64,000 nt of DNA, taken from positions 3,720,001 to 3,784,000 of the forward strand of contig OZ316896.1 in assembly GCA_973895155.1 (NCBI GenBank), read 5' to 3'. The DNA comes from Marsupella aquatica. Lineage: Eukaryota; Marchantiophyta. Position numbers and translations under genes: made by a program. This document shows positions 1 to 11,240 of the stretch, in pieces; the first letter of the stretch is position 1, and each line of letters opens with the position of its first letter. The notes beneath the pieces are model-generated. The model made no database searches. It had not been told where the DNA came from and was given only the letters and a program-made list of their open reading frames with translations.

Positions 1-360
1 TTCTCTCTTGTGGAAAAGTCGGCCTGTGAACTTTGCATTTTCTTTTCTATTCTTGCCTTGGACGGGATCTAGTGCATAACTCAAAAACGAAATGAAAGAG
101 TAGAGCGTCCTGAGTCCGTGATTCTCTAGCATCTACAGAAGACTGAATTTCCGTTCATCTACGAATAGTAGAGCGTCTTGAATTCTGTACTCCACCTTCC
201 CTAGATCACTCAGTGCTTTGTGAACAAACGAAGTCCGATGGTGATTGTAGAAACCCACAAAATTTCTGCATTTGAGATAGGCATTACTTGGAAATCGGAC
301 CTGCTGGGGTGCCAGGTAAAGGAATGTGAGACTTTACACTCCCATTTAGTATGATAAAGG
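1..360. other. 3' flank of the pseudouridine synthase
   Basis: Lies downstream of the stop codon of the pseudouridine synthase at 361-363 and presumably includes its 3' UTR and polyadenylation region. No coding signal or repeat was recognised. Confidence 0.4.
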
Positions 361-3300
361 TCATTCATCTCCTTCATCCTCATTCGCCATGTTTTCCCGT
401 GTTTTAAATTCGTTCAGGTTGTACTTGACTTCAGCCAGGTAGAGCCCATGTGCAGGAGCCATCGCTGGTGTAGCTTTGATCGATTTTGCTGCCAGAATCC
501 TTTTCACTACACCAACATTTACAGACAGGATAATTATTATAAACTCTTCAACCTCTTGCAGCTTGAAATAACTGTGAGGCGAAATTTTTCCGAGAATACG
601 CCATATAGATCAGTATCTGACTAAGCTCACTCCACTGCATGCCTACTACACCACAACGAGATCTAAAGACTTGCAAGCACAATTACAACATCTCTCCTAG
701 ACTGGAAGATAGAAGATAATACTTTGGGATTGAAATGTTTTAAGCCAGGACTACACTCACCATCATCAACTGTCAAAACGCCACAGCCGACCGCTTTAAT
801 AGTTCCGACCACAAGTCGTACCTTTGGAGCAAACAGCGGCACACATTAGGATGACAAGTCATGGGACACTACAGTCAACACACGACAACTAGATTGAGGG
901 AAGAGAAAATAGTCTGTCTACTGCTCTGAAATTCGGAATCTCATGATAAAAGTATACAAAAGTCATCAGATGTGAGACCGAGAGGTGAGCTTACCGTCGC
1001 TACCTGATGATAGAGGAAAGAACGAGCTCGTGCTGTAATGACGTAACAACGGGGTGTTGTGGGAGATTTCATGCCAGCCACACCACCACATTTTTGTAAC
1101 TTCCCAGCCGCCTCAATCGCCTTTGAGGTTGGTAGACTAGATATCTCCGTGCCAGGTTCGCTACCACCATCATGTCCTTGGTTACTGCAGTGGTGTTCTA
1201 TTTCAAGCTGTTGAGCTTGTGCGATCGAAGAAGAAACGCGCTCTGATGGGCTTGGAAAGCAAGGGAATGCAGGCATTTCACAGATATGCAACTCATCCAG
1301 GGTTTTGACCGGAGACTTGGCCTGTGGTCAAAACAAACACGGTCCAATCACTCTTTTGCTGATGGCAGCATGTGTGCGGTGCTTTTGAGATGAAGGTTTT
1401 GTTTTTAATGTTTAAAGTTTTATTCTGATGCGAGTAATCTCGAAGGGACTCCCCCACTGATTTACCACCAAAATCTAAAACTTCCACTCTTAAAAAAACC
1501 CATAAAATAGTTGATTTACAGGTCTCAGCACACAGTGTTTGCACATCCCTTTAAGACTTTCGTTCCAATGGATTTGTATACCTTGATCGAGATTATTAAC
1601 ATGATTGTTTCATATGTACATCATAAATAATGAAATATGCCCACCTGACATCCAGCTGCACGAAAAGAGCTGAAGTCATGGTGCCCCACCAATATTTGTG
1701 AAGCTTCCTACAGTAACATAAGATCTCGAATTTAACATAACAATCAAGACGGGGAGGATAACTACAGAGCGTGCATGACCAGGACATCAAGAAGACTAAA
1801 CTATCTCTAAGGATGCAAAGAAACACAAATCACTCTTGCAATTGTTCCTAAAATATTCAGTATTGTAAGTACAATGCAGGGTAAGAGAAAGGACCACGAG
1901 GGTTGTGAGGATTTGCTGCTCTAGATCAATAAAGACGCCAGCAAGAACCGACCCTACTCAAACTCACTTGCATTGCTGCTAGATTCAGATTATCAGGGAC
2001 ATGCCACGCACGATCCCTTTCAAATATTGACGAGTGCGCGCATCTCGAAAGTATCCTGTAGTGGTATCTGCATTGGCAAGGCGAAATTGGTTACCATTTC
2101 ATCACGGAGTAGCTACTTACACAGAAGAAGGTCCACTGGTAACTAAACAATAATGTGATGCATGTTAAATTCGCTTACGTGCGTTCTCTGGCCTGAAATC
2201 GTGAGTGAAAGTCATTACGCACGCATTTTACATCCACCACCGCCACGTCTCCACCATTTTTCTGTCAAATCTCCAGGAAAGTCAAACCTGATGGGAACTA
2301 TATATACACGGTTTATTCACAGCACTTGGAGGCATAGGAAGTTTATTACTTGTAAGAAGTGATTAACTGCCCTCTTCACAACTTCTGGTTCATGAGGTGG
2401 AAGCTGCCACAAACAGAACACAGGCAAGACGTGGGTATTTCAACGAATTCGTGAGTTTCTCTATGCAACCTACAGAATGTCACAACGCTTAAGCAAGAAC
2501 AGGTAGACTTATAAAGCATTTAGTGAGGAGATGGCGAGGAGTACAATATGAGTTGGAAAAGTACCAACCACTTCACCGGGCTTTCTCTTGCTGACTCGCT
2601 CCACATCTACATGACACACATTGGCCAGTGCATGTACGCCAGTGTCCTGAAAATAAAAATTCCAATATTTAGGATAAAGTTAGCCAGGAAAAGGATTAAA
2701 GTTCCGCCGATTAGGCAGCTACGCACAAAGAATAAACCATACAGCAGAAGTCATAAAGCTTTTTTTCCTTTTCTTTCAACGTGGAATGGGATGTATGAAT
2801 TCATTGCTTGAGGAACGTAATCGGCTTAGATCTGCAATCACTGTGAATATGGAGATCACCGGATTAGTAACAGAAAGTTGGCAGACATCTCATCAACTTC
2901 AAGCTTACCGTTCGGCTCGAGCCACCACAACCCACAGGTTGCCCCGCAAATTTATGAAACGCGTCCTGCATTGCCAATGAGATCAGATCCGAATGAAGTT
3001 CTCACACCAAATTCTCACCGATGACTTGTACAGAAGAGGGGGGAAAAATAGTCAGGTTCTAGTCTATCTGCCGTAAATTGAATTGTGGGTACATTTCAAA
3101 AATTAATTTAAGGGCAGGAAAGAGCTCAAAGAAGGAAAGTTGACCTCAGAAAAGCTAGAAGTCCTGTCTACGTTGCACATGAACTAGACTGTGATGCGCA
3201 GTGAACAGCGCTCCATGGACTCATTAACAAGCGCATTTTGGAGCCTAAGATTGTTTACCAATCCCATAACCAGACACTAACTTATGAATTGGCTACTCGG

Positions 3301-3961
3301 CAACAAAAGAGACAGAATGGGAAGGCAATGAAGATCTACTCACTTCCAGGGCACCCTGAACTGTTCTCAAGTCAGGGCGATTTTTCTGCTTCTGCCAGCC
3401 CAGGAAACGACTCCCCAAGTATTCCACTGTCACCAAATATCTCTGCCGCCCTCCCGCATTCAGACTCATGGCGGTCTTCTTCAGCTCCACAAGTCTCCCG
3501 TTCTGAGGCTCTCCTCCCTCTACTAACTCCACGCCGTGATTACAAAGGGGAATGTCAGGCAATGGGTGTCCTCCCGTGGAGTTAGGAAATTTCCTGCATC
3601 CCGCCCATCTCACTGACTGGGGCATGCGCAACAACTGGCTGCCCTTCCCACTCTCATCCCATGCTCGCTGAATCTCTCGCTCAATAACCTCATTGTATGA
3701 CTCCTTTGAGCCCTCCTCGGATTGGTCCCAGTCCAGGGTTTCCAGCCTTTCCTTGTGCTGTTGCCAGAATTCAGATTGGTGCAGCTCAGTCTTGAATTGC
3801 TGCCAACGCTCCTCTTGAATGGTGGAGTCTTCCGCACCGTGGGTCCGAAGACGACCCAGGAGCCCGTTTCCCAAATCGACTATGATCTCAGCGTCCTTCC
3901 TCACTTCTGCTGTTGCTTTCTCACTCTCTGCTTCGAGCTTCACCCTCTTTGCAGCCGACAT
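361..3961 (-). CDS. TruA-family tRNA pseudouridine synthase, 10 exons
   Basis: Predicted to convert uridine to pseudouridine in tRNA. Exons read on the minus strand: 3961-3344, 2965-2909, 2646-2569, 2403-2350, 2261-2179, 2067-1968, 1707-1645, 1321-1004, 821-761 and 554-361. All junctions keep phase with GT/AG signals; the last acceptor (AAG at 555) is the weakest. The product is about 541 aa. The TruA core starts near residue 170 (RYLVTVEYLGSRFLGWQ), then SSRT|DTGVHA with the catalytic Asp near 226, RTYHYRILS, FERDRAWHVP, LVGHHDFSSFRAAGCQ, ARARSFLYHQ|VRLVVGT and the C-terminal MAPAHGLYLAEVKY. An N-terminal extension of about 165 charged residues and an insertion of about 70 low-complexity residues (roughly 370-440) make it longer than bacterial TruA (about 270 aa). 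The ATG at 3961 starts the open frame. Family assignment is firm; organelle or cytosol targeting is not visible. Confidence 0.93.
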
Positions 3962-3989
3962 GGATCCTGATGTTGCTCCTGCTCGCTGC

Positions 3990-4118
3990 TCAGTGGTGTG
4001 ATTTCTCTGTTCTGGCTCCTCCCTTGAACCCCAGGGAAACCCTCATCAAGGCCTCCTCCAGCAAGCCCACTACTCCTTTCAGTACTGATTTCGCTTTGGA
4101 AGGTCCAGTAGATTTCAT
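3990..4118 (-). other. possible upstream ORF of the pseudouridine synthase
   Basis: A 42-codon ATG-to-stop frame ends 28 bases before the ATG of the pseudouridine synthase on the same strand. It could be a leader uORF if transcription starts above 4118. No conservation can be judged, so this may be chance. Confidence 0.2.
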
Positions 4119-4700
4119 GTTTATGTTCAGCCCACTGTCACATATGCTGAGCTCTTTCAACCCAGAGCTCCATCAATCTCAATGGGCTCCTGATTCGACA
4201 GAATTCGTCGACACATCAGCAGCAGAGAACATCGAACTCACCAGGACTCACTCATCAAGCTGAAGTTCCGCTGGCTGAATTTTAAGTCGGGTTATTTGAT
4301 GGGTCATTTCTGGCTCATCTCAGAGCTCCTCTCAAAGCTGCAAAAATTTGTCACTGTAATTCAACCAACAAGAAGGCTTCGTGTCAGACTAACACTTTGT
4401 AAGCACTTGTCATCAAACATCTTGGTGTAAATGCCTAATGTTACTGCAACTTACACATGCATAACACTATTTGCTATGCATAAAAAAGGCTACATGACAC
4501 TATTCGTTGTGCCATTGGCCCCTGCATTACACCATTTGCTATGCCCATGGCTTCACTTTGGAATGTAAGTAAGTGATTCGAGAAAACCAATGTCAAATTG
4601 GCTGCCAAATTGCACATGAGTACAGTCTGTTTCCACGTGCCTCATTGACTTCATGGCGCCCACAAACAAGTGCCATGAAAAATAGTGGTGTCGGCCCAAT

Positions 4701-4835
4701 AAAGCCTATTCCTGGGAAACATTTTGTAATCAACCATGGCTCATTAAAGCCTATTCCTGGGAAGCATTTTGTAATCAACCATGGCTCATTAAAGCCTATT
4801 CCTGGGAAGCATTTTGTAACCAACCATGCCAAATG
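4701..4835. repeat. 45-bp tandem repeat, 3 copies
   Basis: Three adjacent 45-bp units start at 4701, 4746 and 4791, each opening with AAAGCCTATTCCTGGGAA and containing CAACCATG. The first two differ at one position; the third decays at its end. A reading frame stays open through the array only because 45 is a multiple of three. Confidence 0.95.
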
Positions 4836-6548
4836 AAAAACTTTCACAAGTGAACAGCTCTGGCACAAATGCATATGAGATGCTGTTTGGGGGATGTTAG
4901 TGCAATCTACATTCCAGATTAGTGTTCCTGGAAAGTAAGATATTGGTGTCCATTGGGTCCTGCCATTCAATGTTGCCCATCGCACTCAAGGTGAAGACAT
5001 GAGGGTATATGTTTTCAAATTTTAAAATGCCACCAACATTGTGCAGATCCACAAAAGTGCAGAGTTTGTTTATAGTGAACTTCCCAACAAGCCTTGCCCA
5101 ATGGTAACACTCTTCATTGAGGAAAGTAAGCTTTTAAGTTCGAGTTTCATTATTCCATTCCCTTTTGCACAAACCCTCCATCCCCAAACGGAGTACATCA
5201 AAGCCCTTTGTGTCGTGGACCCATCTTGATACCCCATTAGGCCAAATAGACACTTTGACAGAGGTGGTCATGAGTGGGCTGCTGGTAGCACCATCATAAG
5301 CTGCCGGTCAACCTGAATGCGGTGCTATGTGTAGCATAGCTAATAGAGTCACGAGCTGGTCTGGAGGTGACCTGGGCCAGAGAGCATATATGAGGAGAGT
5401 ATATATATGTTCAAGAATACTCAATGAGCCATCAATTGTAATCAGTTGAGATCCCTCCTTTACCCCCGCCAAGCCAAGGGACAAGAGTAGCACACAAGCG
5501 TTGAGGTTGGTTGGCTTCTGACCCGCTTTTGACTTGAAGTGCACCCCGGGGGTGGGTGGTCCCGGCATGCCATTTTTGTGGCTCATTGGTGGAGCTTTTG
5601 TCACATGCTCTTCGGAGACAGACTTAACTAATATGGGACCCCCCATGGGAACAACTCAAGGGGTTTTTAAATCTCATTTCAACTAATAATTATAATTGCT
5701 CATAATCTAACAACCCCTTGCTTATTGGGCTCCATGTTATAATGAACCAAGGTCATGTCAAAAACATGGTTCAATTAGTTCTATGGAAGGGGTACTAGTG
5801 GATATAGATCTGTCACGTGTCAATAGCCCATTTGTCCACGTGTCATTACATCCCTGGTTTGGGGTGTGTAAACACATTTGAATTTTTGGGGGGAAGGGAA
5901 ATTTTGGCTTCTGGAGGTCCTTTTTAGCCTTTCCTCTCCAAAAATACTTTACCGTCCTCATCTTTGATACCCAAGATTGGACGGTCTAGGGTTGCCACGA
6001 AAGGAGGGAATTCAAAGATCCATTGAGAAAGAAGGTAGGGGTGGTCTGTTGAAGAGACAAGTTGCTTTGCCATTTTTCCTGGGCACTTTCTCTCACCGTT
6101 CCTCACATCCTCTATCTGACCTGATTTTTTATACCACCTGAAGGGCATATTTAATGTCCTTTTGGTGATGATTATGATTGCCCAAAGGGCTTTCTTAATG
6201 ACTGACAAATAATTTGTTAATACTAATAAGAGCATTTTAAAAGGGCAGAAAATCATATTGAAGGGTTTTGGAGGGGGGGGGGGGGCGTTCACAGGTGGGT
6301 TCCGTTCATATACACAGATGAGGGCCCATGGATTGCATGTGATCTGCACATGATCTCAAGAAGCTAGTGGATGCATTGCAAAGCGGGTGAAGAGGGCTAC
6401 CAGGGGAGAAGGTCAGTGGGGAGACCCCAGGTCACTACGCTTTGCACACAAACTACCTGACACATGGACAGACACTTGGAAAAATGAAGGTTACTAAATG
6501 GAAATGGGGACTGAGGCAAGTAGACAACAACTAGCAATGGGATCCAAG
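4836..6548. other. gene-free gap with a dispersed-repeat fragment
   Basis: No supported gene. The stretch 5118-5212 (from CTTCATTGAGG to CATCAAAGCCC) is alignable with 6555-6835, so both are copies of one dispersed repeat. The second copy is split by a MITE. A run of 13 G lies at 6273-6285. Confidence 0.5.
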
Positions 6549-6597
6549 GTAGCAATCTTCATTGAGGGAAGGGAGGTTTTGAGTTCAAGCTTCATTA

Positions 6598-6778
6598 GGA
6601 GAGATATGCTTAGTAGACCACCTTCTTGAAAAAGTTTGCTTAATCAACCCCCTCCATGCTTTTCCCCAATCTGGACCGTTGATGGACCTTTAGATCTGAG
6701 ATCTGAACCATTGATAGACCTCAGGGGGTTGATCAAGTAACAAGTTTCATTTTGGGGGTCTATCAAGCAAATACCTCC
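6598..6778. mobile_element. 181-bp MITE with 7-bp target-site duplication
   Basis: The ends form imperfect inverted repeats of about 22 bp (left GGAGAGATATGCTTAG, right end in reverse complement GGAGGTATTTGCTTGA). The element is flanked by TTCATTA at 6591-6597 and 6779-6785. The related uninterrupted sequence near 5118-5212 acts as an empty site, since the flanking repeat continues on both sides of the insertion. It has no coding capacity and is a non-autonomous DNA transposon of undetermined superfamily. Confidence 0.85.
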
Positions 6779-7353
6779 TTCATTAGTCAATCAACTTTTG
6801 CACGCACCCCACCCCAAAGTGGAGTTTATCAAAGCCCATTGCAAACAAAACACTTGGCGTGCACTTGAAAAAACTGGAGGTCACCTAAATGGAATTGGGA
6901 AGGCAAGTGAATAACACCTAGTAATGGAATTCTAATTGAATGGTCGGATCTCTAAATGTGACAAGTGCGAAAAAAAATCATCTACAAATGTCAGAGATTC
7001 CCATTTACATAAGCAAGTTAGGAGTTAAAGCTATAAGATGACACAGTAATATCTATCATCCATAGATCCAAATAGTAACTCAAGTGCCCAATTTCTACTT
7101 GTTCCGCTGTTGTTTCTTGCTGAATTTGCTTGGGACTCACTATAATGGAGCACATGTAAAGAAACCACAAGAGGTGACATTTACTGATGAGCTCCAAATG
7201 AGAAAAGCTTTAATTTGTATTACCCCAGATCTCAAGCCAACACAATAGAGTTTTACAAATGCAAGCCTTTGCATTGTCCATCATAATGATCTTGTTCTTT
7301 ACGTATGTCTTAATTGTCATTCTACGATGCAAAATATCAGTGCCAAGAGCATT

Positions 7354-7621
7354 ATTACAAAGCATGTGAAAAGTCACAGGTGTGTTAAGAGGTATCAATC
7401 TGATTTGATGGTTGTGATTCATTACAAAGCACGTGAAAAATCATAGGCATGTTAAAAAGTATCAATATGATTTGATGATTGTGATTCAGTACAAAGCACA
7501 TGAAAAGTCATGGGTATGTGAAGAGGTATCAATATGATACGATGATTGAGATTCATTACAAAGCATGTGAAAAGTCACAGGTATGTTAAGAGGTATCAAT
7601 CTGATTTGATGGTTGTGATTT
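7354..7621. repeat. 67-bp tandem repeat, 4 copies
   Basis: Four units of exactly 67 bp begin at 7354, 7421, 7488 and 7555. Each opens with A(T/G)TACAAAGCA and ends with a TGATGNTTG(T/A)GATT motif. Units 1 and 4 are closest to each other. No function is apparent. Confidence 0.95.
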
Positions 7622-9873
7622 CTCTGCTTGATGAGTTGACCACATCTCTTGAACAATTCTTGTTCACACCAAAGCTAAATGTAAATTTGATATGTCAATA
7701 TGCAAAACATCCAGCAAAATAACTTTTTCTTCTTGTTAGTGACATTATGATCTGGAAAGATTTCTCTTGCTATGAATGCACCTATTATTACACGCATGAA
7801 AAGACTCATGACTTCCTATCATCATGACACTCAACATAAGGATTTACTTGTCAATGATGTGAAAAAAGATCATTGTCAAGTTTAATTAGGCACTGTTGAT
7901 GGAGTTAGCATAAAATTGGTGGTGTGGATGATAAGGAGGTCTATGGTACCGATGATTTGGATGCATGCACAAACCATGCAGAAGTTGATCATAAACAAGT
8001 AGATGATACAGAGTCTTGACAGCCTAAGTGCCTCACCAAATAGTTAACCCCATGGCTAAGGCAATCCAAGTGGAGTCAAGTTGTGCAATTCATGTCTAGG
8101 AAATATCATTCCTTGATAATATAGCTCAAATGCAACCTCTGTCCAGCTATATCACAATACGTACCCCACTTTCATATCTTGATATTGTGGCTCAAATCTA
8201 ATGCAAAAACTTCAAGATATGTTGATTAGAGGTGTTGTGGAGTATTTACTACAAAGAATGGTCATGAGAACACAACCAGTCGATGATGCTAAGAAAGGAG
8301 TCAACGATATGTATAGGGAATCATCTACAAAGAGATATTGCAATATGATGATATCATTCTTATTATGTGTACTCAATCCTGTCCTCCACTCAACATACTA
8401 TTTCCCCCTATTATGTCATTCATACAAATGGGAATGAGTTGAAAGGTGCCTAACCAAAATTAATGATGTAGTTGAGCACCCTGACAGATGATCCCATTGG
8501 CAATGTACAATAGATATTTCTATTGGTCACCGATTACTCTTGAGTCTATGGACAACACAAAAGTCACATTTGCAACATGCTAGAAATTTACTGATTGTGT
8601 TTCCACTAGATTTTTTAATTTAAATTCCCTTAGAGAGGTTGGGAATGATCTAAAGGGCACAAATGATCCATTTTCATATCTGTATTGCGACACCAGTATT
8701 TTCAAAGTTAAAGTATTAGGCAAGAGCAATAATTCTAATGGAATTAGCACAGCAACGCACTATGGCAATCATGCCCATAAGGGCTAACTTCAACATGGAA
8801 AAAATTGAAGCTAGAGCTTTTTAAGTATGTGAAGGACTAGATACACCAGGTTTCAATTATGTCACTATATGTGAGTACATGAGGTTGGGATCTACAATGA
8901 GAATGACTACTCCTTCAAAGGCAAACATTGCACCTATATAGATGATACTTAACACAAGTTCAATTGGTGGTGAACATATTTTCATATGTTCAGGCACATG
9001 GTAAAGGCTATCATATGGGAAGCTTATACTATCTTGGATCAAGATATTTTACTTGACCTGAAGTTCATTGCATGGACAATCATCTGAAGGCAAAGCCAGG
9101 TTACAATTCCTGTTGATGTGAATACTCATGAGCTGCATTATTATTGTGTGTCTGATAAACATAACAAGATATTCCAAAAGCATAAGAAAGACCCAATCAA
9201 ACATATCTTTTGTTCTAGGATGACAATGACACTCTTTGTCAAAGGAAAGTCTGAAAAAGATGTCATTTTCAATATTGATGCACTTTAAAATTTCCTGGAT
9301 GGTTGCTCGTTCAAATCGATTCAAAACTGAACAAAAACTATTAACTCTTATGATTCATTTGATTGCAAGTCTTTGGGCATGAGGACAAGAATACAACAAC
9401 TTTCTTCTAAGGAACACTCCTATAGCTAGAGGATTGGGACTTTTTTGGTACAATGAAAAGGTGATCTTATCACAAAGGAGAGAATTCTAGTGCACCAGTG
9501 AAACTCAGTGCCCACTTCCTTCCAAAATTCTATCACCTCTATATTGAAATATTTCAGTGCCCATGATTAGGTTTGTGCGAGTTGGTATTGCAAAAATTCT
9601 GTGAGAAGAAAAAATTGAGGTATTATACCTAGATTTAGGGTTTCTCTACATCCACGGAAGAAGGTGTAGAGGGGATGATCTTTCAAACAATAACAAATTG
9701 TTTTCCAAAAATTTTGTGATGTTGAGTTTGGATGAGCCCAATACAATCACCTTGCAACATTTGTTTGCTAACTAAGAGACTACTCAGAAAATAAGATGAA
9801 TCACTTGATAACATATAATTATGCTTGATGAATCAGGCAAGCATATAACTGTCATTGTTGAACTCCATTGTGC
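7622..9873. other. gene-free AT-rich gap
   Basis: Only short broken frames are present. The texture suggests old transposon debris, but I recognise no retrotransposon protein motif on either strand. Confidence 0.4.
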
Positions 9874-10164
9874 CTTGGGGGTTTCAATTCCACAAAAATG
9901 GCACATCATGTGCAACAAAGTATATGGTCATTTTATTGGTTTAAAGGGAAGACTTAAGAATTTTTTGAGAAGAAGAATATGGTCTTTTAAATCCAATTTG
10001 AGACTTATAAGAACATCAGGGTCCTTATAACTAAAATTTTAGAATATTCTAAGAATATTTCAACTTTATAGGGGCTGAAAATCTTTTTTCTTACATTTTA
10101 GGGGGTCTAAGGCCTAAAATCATTGTAGGTGATGGGGAGACATCCATATAGTGAGACCCCCAAA
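9874..10164 (+). mobile_element. MITE family 1, copy A
   Basis: About 290 bp, bounded by short terminal inverted repeats (CTTGGGGGTTTCA at the left, GTGAGACCCCCAAA at the right). It is clearly alignable along its whole length with copy B (inverted) and copy C. No intact target-site duplication survives (CATTGTGC versus CATTCATT), which fits an older insertion. Non-coding. Confidence 0.85.
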
Positions 10165-10735
10165 CATTCATTTGTGTTTATAACTCAAAACCCAAAAGAA
10201 GTCTGGATAAAAATTGAAAAATTTAGGGTTAAAAATAAACCCTAAACCCTAAACCCACACTCGTATGAAAAATGTGGCACAAGTTGTTTGATATTTATCA
10301 AGCATCAAAGATAATATTACTTGAAACACCCACTATTTGTCTTCAAACCACATCCAAATCATGTGGAATTAGGTATTGAACATGTAAGCAAGAAAACAAG
10401 AATTTTTGTCCTGATGTTACAGTGGGTCGAGCTCCCAAGAGAGAGATACAACAAGGTTTATGAGCTACGACTATGCAAAACGAGCAACAAAAGCTCTATC
10501 AAGATTTGTACAGTATAAGAACTGAAAATCTAATGAACACGCAACTTTAGTTGCCTTGTCAATAGAGAATGTTCATAACTTTGTTGTGTTTATTTTTAAT
10601 TAAGAACAAATCTCAAGATCGAGGCTAATCAATGGGATTAACATTGATTAGCCCCGTACCTGGCTGCCCGTTGCCCAACATTCCTGACATTGGTATCAGG
10701 TTAAATACCCAGAGAAAATCAGTCTGGACACCAGT

Positions 10736-10830
10736 TGTTCCCAAGTTGGGTGGTAGAGGAGCTCATTGGGATGAGACAGGTCCTAGGTTTGAATCCTACT
10801 AGCGATGGTGGATGTTTTTTGTCATTCACA
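10736..10830 (+). repeat. tRNA-like SINE head (pol III A and B boxes)
   Basis: TGGTAGAGGAG at 10751-10761 matches an A box and GGTTTGAATCC at 10786-10796 matches a B box, at a tRNA-like spacing of about 35 bp. The surrounding sequence does not fold as an obvious complete tRNA gene, so a tRNA-derived SINE is more likely. The 3' limit is not defined. Confidence 0.5.
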
Positions 10831-10947
10831 CTACCCAAAAGTGAGCATCATTCGAATCACCCTCTAGTCACACTTGGAAAAATTGTGAGTATGAAAAAAA
10901 GACGGGCAGCAAGCATGGGCAGTGGGTGGCAAAAAGAGATGTGAAAG

Positions 10948-11232
10948 CTCGGGGGTCTCACTCTATGGATGCCTCCCCATCACCTGCGACGTTTGTAGGC
11001 CTCGAACCCCCTAAAATGTAAGAAAAAATGGTATTTTTCAACCCCTATAAAGTTGGAATATTCCAAAAATTTGGTTATAAGGACCCTAATATTCTTATAA
11101 GTCTCAAAATTGGATGTAAAAGACTCTAGTGTTCTTCTCAGAAAATTCTTAAGTCTTTCCTTCGAACCAATAAAATGACCCTATACTTTGTCGCACATGA
11201 TATACCATTTTTGTGGAAATGAAACCCCCGAG
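10948..11232 (-). mobile_element. MITE family 1, copy B, 8-bp target-site duplication
   Basis: A 285-bp element in the opposite orientation to copy A. The ends are CTCGGGGGTCTCACT and ACCCCCGAG, and it is flanked by perfect copies of TGTGAAAG at 10940-10947 and 11233-11240. The 8-bp duplication fits hAT- or Mutator-type transposition; the terminal sequence does not decide between them. Confidence 0.93.
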
Positions 11233-11240
11233 TGTGAAAG

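Noticed and set aside
2121-2135. 15-bp microexon in the pseudouridine synthase between good CAG and GTAAGT signals
   Set aside because: Using the acceptor at 2068 for the next exon gives the conserved RTYHYR directly and keeps phase, so no microexon is needed.
3722-4263. Plus-strand frames opposite the first pseudouridine synthase exon
   Set aside because: They are mirror frames of a real coding exon and have no recognised family.
4593-4985. 130-codon minus-strand frame across the 45-bp repeats
   Set aside because: The repeat unit is a multiple of three, which keeps the frame open artificially.
7622-9873. Degenerate retrotransposon polyprotein
   Set aside because: No reverse transcriptase, integrase or protease motif was readable in any frame.
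10751-10796. Functional tRNA gene
   Set aside because: A and B boxes are present, but I could not form a convincing acceptor stem or anticodon arm; a SINE head is more likely.
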